Assembly: GCA_963817855.1 (NCBI GenBank)
Contig: CAWFQA010000002.1
Span: 620,001 to 684,000 of the forward strand
Reading direction: 5' to 3'
DNA: 64,000 nucleotides
Origin: JAKAAZ01 sp963817855
Lineage (GTDB): Bacteria > Acidobacteriota > Terriglobia > Terriglobales > Acidobacteriaceae
Position numbers and translations under genes: made by a program. Positions 61,413-64,000 of the stretch are shown here, in pieces. Numbering within the stretch: position 1 is the first letter of the stretch; every line of letters begins with the position of its first letter. The notes beneath the pieces are model-generated. The model was not told the DNA's origin and did not search any database. It saw only the letters and a list, made by a program, of their open reading frames with translations.

Positions 61413-62547
61413 AACCTACGCATCGCAACCTCCCCGATGAGAACGACCGTGCCGACGAGGATCTGTTCGACACGCTGGATGTGGATCTCGCCGAAACCTC
61501 TGCGGAAATGGGCACGACCACCCCGCGCGAATTTGCCGTGGAGGACGCAGCCAATGGCCAACGGCTGGACCAGTTCCTGACCGCGCGCCTTCCTTCGACC
61601 AGTCGATCCCGAGTGCAGCAATGGATTGATCAGAGTTGTGTTTTGGTCCGCGGCACTGCTGGAAATCCGCGAGCCATGAAACCGAGCGGAAAATTACGAG
61701 CCGGCGAAATCGTTACCGTCGTCGGCGTTCCGACACTCCCTCCGCTCCACGCGGAAGCCGAAGACATTCCGCTGGACATCGTCTATGAAGATGCTCATTT
61801 TGCCGTCATCAACAAGCCTGCGGGCATGATGGTACATGCCGGTTCGGGCGCGACGGACAGCGCTCGCAACCGGGGCACGCTGGTGAATGCCCTTCTCCAC
61901 CACATGGCGACCCTCTCCGGCACCGGAGGTCCGCTGCGCCCTGGGATCGTGCATCGACTCGATAAGCAGACCAGCGGCCTGATTGTGGTGGCCAAAGACG
62001 ATGCCACGCATCGCCGGCTTTCGAAAATGTTTGCCGATCGCGAGGTTCACAAAACCTACATCGCGCTCGTCCACGGTGCGGTGAAACTCGATCGCGGCAC
62101 TCTGAATGCTCCCATCAGTCGCGACCAGCAGCGCCGCACTCGCATGACAACGCATCGCATGGGAGGCCGAACCGCTATTTCACATTATCGCGTGCTAGAA
62201 CGATTCCAATCGCGTTACGGCCATTTCACTTTGGTCGAGGTCGAGATCGAGACCGGCCGCACTCATCAGATTCGTGTCCATCTTTCCTCCATCGGACACT
62301 CGGTCGTTGGTGACACGCTCTATGGAGCCCCGCATAAGATTCTTCCGCTCATCGAGCTCCAGCCACTCGTCTCCAGAAAGCGGCGGCTTTGGAGCAGGCA
62401 ATCTCTGTCGACCGCAATTTCCTGCACGCAATGCGGCTTCGGTTGACCCATCCGGAGTCAGGGAAATCTATGGAATTCGAAACGCCTTTGCCAGCCGATT
62501 TAGAGGGGTGGCTAACTCGGCTCAGGTTGCTTGTCCAGCGAAAATAA
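61409..62547 (+). CDS. rluD: Ribosomal large-subunit pseudouridine synthase, frameshifted near the end
   Basis: The N-terminal S4 domain (RLDQFLTARLPSTSRSRVQQ), catalytic HRLDKQTSGLIV (Asp) and GRTHQIRVHLSSIGHSVVGD are intact. The continuous frame ends at 62446 after a foreign tail. In another frame, from about 62382, the normal C-terminus resumes (EQAISVDRNFLHAMRLRLTH, then EGWLTRLRLLVQRK) to a TAA at 62545-62547. The switch lies at about 62375-62390 in AAAGCGGCGGC. The full product would be about 378 residues. RluD modifies U1911, U1915 and U1917 of 23S rRNA. Its start overlaps the lgt-like stop. Confidence 0.85.
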
Positions 62548-62574
62548 GCGCTTGACACTGGTAAACTGGAATGA

Positions 62575-63651
62575 ATGATCGGCGGCAAGATCGAACGATT
62601 GAACTTCAGATGGCATAGGTCTTGGTTGGGAACGGCTGTGATTTTTCTCGCCTTCTGATCGGAACGCAGAATATTTCCCAGGCGCAAAGCGCCACCGCGC
62701 CTGCAACGCCGGCCGCGAAACAGACGGCTCCGCTTCTCCGAATGCTTCCGGAAAGTGCGGCGTCGAGACCCATCCCGGCAGCCAACTTCTGACGCGCAGC
62801 AAAATGGCGCTTACACCATCACGACCGTCGTGAACGAAGTGAATCTTATCTTCACCGTAACCGACAAGCATGGCCATTTCATCCGCAATCTGAACGAGAG
62901 CGACTTCTCGCTGCTGGACAACCACATGTCCCCAGCCGAGGTCTACAGCTTTACTCAACAGACCAATCTCCCGCTGCGCGTCGGCCTCATGATTGACACC
63001 AGCAGTTCCATCCGTTCCCGCTTTCAGTTCGAACAGAATGCGGCCGTCGAATTTCTTTTGTCGGTGCTGCGCCCCCAGGTCGACAAGGCCTTCGTGATGG
63101 GTTTCGATGTCACCCCGGACGTCACTCAGGGATACACGAACAACGGGGATCTGCTGGCAGCCGGCATTCGCAAACTATCTCCCGGCGGTGGTACCGCGCT
63201 CTATGACGCAACCTATACCGCTTGCCGCGATCAGATGCTCCCGCTCGCTCGCTCCGGTGCCCTCCGCAAAACTCTCATCCTGCTTTCCGATGGAGACGAC
63301 GATCAGAGCCACGCCACGCTCGACGATGCCGTCAAGATGTGCCAGCGCGCGTCCACCGCGATCTACACCATCAGCACCAACGACAGCCCGAGCCGCGATC
63401 GTGGTGACGACATCCTGAAAGCCATGGCAGTGGCCACGGGCGGCCGCGCCTTCAATCCTTTCCGCATGGAAAATGTGGCGGAAGCATTCCAGAGCATTCA
63501 GGAAGAATTGCGCAGTCAATATTCGCTCGTCTATAAGCCTGCCGATTTCAAGGCCGACGGCGCCTTCAGGCCGATCTACCTGACTGCGTACGATCGCGAC
63601 TACAAGGTCAGCGCCGAAAAAGGATACTTTGCACCCAGCAGGCCCAACTAG
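62575..63651 (+). CDS. Secreted VWFA-related protein, with two apparent frameshifts
   Basis: The ATG at 62575 opens a signal peptide (WLGTAVIFLAF). The frame breaks at 62656 (TGA), continues in another frame (IGTQNISQAQSATAPATPAA) to about 62790, then returns to the first frame. The main part reads NEVNLIFTVTDKHG, the MIDAS-bearing VGLMIDTSSSIRSR, TALYDATYTAC and LILLSDGDDDQSHA, ending KVSAEKGYFAPS. This is the acidobacterial VWFA-related domain. Two compensating indels about 130 bases apart suggest sequence errors. The VWA domain alone could be read from GTG at 62755. It follows rluD by 27 bases. Confidence 0.75.
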
Positions 63652-63654
63652 CGT

Positions 63655-64000
63655 TCAACTTTTCCCCTGCTCGAATAGCTCCAGCAGCCCCGGCTCGTCG
63701 AGCACGGGCACATTGAGCTTGCGTGCCGTGTCTAGCTTTGACCCGGCATCCGCTCCTGCAACGACGTAATTTGTTTTCTTGCTCACCGATCCGGTGACAT
63801 TCCCACCCTCACTCTCAATCCTCTTCTTTGCTTCTTCTCGCGTCAGCGAAGGGAGCGTGCCGGTCAGCACAAACGTCAATCCGTTCAGCCTGGAAGAAAT
63901 CTTTTTCTTCTCCGCGGCGAAATTCAGTCCCGCGGCTCGCAGCTTTTCGACCAGTTCGCGATTTCCGGGCACCGCAAAATACTCCAAAATTGCTGCCGAT
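63655..64000 (-). CDS. ligA: NAD-dependent DNA ligase, C-terminal (BRCT) part, partial
   Basis: The frame enters from the right edge and ends at 63655. It covers about 115 residues: the end of the helix-hairpin-helix domain (AAILEYFAVPGNRELVEKLR) and the BRCT domain (LTFVLTGTLPSLTREEAKKR, GSVSKKTNYVVAGADAGSKL, LNVPVLDEPGLLELF). LigA seals nicks using NAD+. The rest lies beyond the window. It is convergent with the VWA gene with three bases between the stops. Confidence 0.93.
   Translation of the reverse strand, partial: SAAILEYFAVPGNRELVEKLRAAGLNFAAEKKKISSRLNGLTFVLTGTLPSLTREEAKKRIESEGGNVTGSVSKKTNYVVAGADAGSKLDTARKLNVPVLDEPGLLELFEQGKS

Overview
The window looks like a chromosomal piece of an Acidobacteriota genome, probably class Terriglobia. 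I infer this from family content: an orphan MacB/FtsX-type permease of the ADOP kind, a VWFA-related secreted protein, a very large secreted beta-propeller plus choice-of-anchor-D protein, a short PheT without its tRNA-binding OB domain, and GTCATCC-type / GGGTGCCCCATTCAAGC intergenic repeats. No rRNA or tRNA gene was found. One catalytic RNA, rnpB, is clear, and one structured intergenic RNA candidate lies upstream of an lgt-like gene.

Layout. 1-4.7 kb: tail of a small Cys-rich protein, a TM2-domain protein, a YafQ/DinJ-type toxin-antitoxin pair, glyA, a DUF4126-like membrane protein and a flavin disulfide reductase. The toxin-antitoxin pair is flanked by two 67-bp copies of the 3' end of the TM2 gene. 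4.7-9.8 kb: repeats, a small orphan gene, then a minus-strand run with a GyrI-like protein, a VOC-family protein, a secreted protein, a tetR gene that has lost its DNA-binding domain at the 3' end of rnpB, rnpB itself and a membrane protein. 10-20.6 kb: a nucleotide-sugar epimerase, two secreted proteins (one frameshifted), the 1712-aa surface protein, and gmhA-gmhB for the heptose of lipopolysaccharide.

20.7-41.5 kb: a phage-derived cluster. Almost everything is on the minus strand, reading from about 40.2 kb down to 20.7 kb: zinc-ribbon protein, sigma-region-4-like regulator, small protein, exported 1217-aa fibre-like protein, three small (partly membrane) proteins, a permuted NlpC/P60 (YiiX-like) peptidase, large terminase, a HipA-like kinase plus DUF3037 pair, portal, protease, coiled-coil protein, major capsid protein, connector and tail genes, and a holin/XhlA-like protein. 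A divergent CI-like repressor at 40.7-41.5 kb lacks the self-cleavage residues. No integrase, replication gene or tape-measure gene is visible, so this is either a decayed prophage or a domesticated particle (gene-transfer-agent-like). The HipA/DUF3037 pair sits between terminase and portal with its own terminator and is the best candidate for an accessory (toxin or defence) system.

41.5-64 kb: mostly core genes. These are a Gfo/Idh/MocA oxidoreductase, an RlmI-like rRNA methyltransferase, rel (ppGpp), a secreted protein, ridA, cspA, a PLP decarboxylase, a glucan phosphorylase, rpmI-rplT, VKOR, pheS-pheT, a coiled-coil protein with zapA, the ADOP permease, an lgt-like gene, rluD, a VWA protein and the 3' end of ligA.

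Four genes carry apparent frameshifts (VOC, the secreted protein at 11.2-12.8 kb, rluD, VWA). They are spread over the window, so base-level assembly errors are as likely as real decay.
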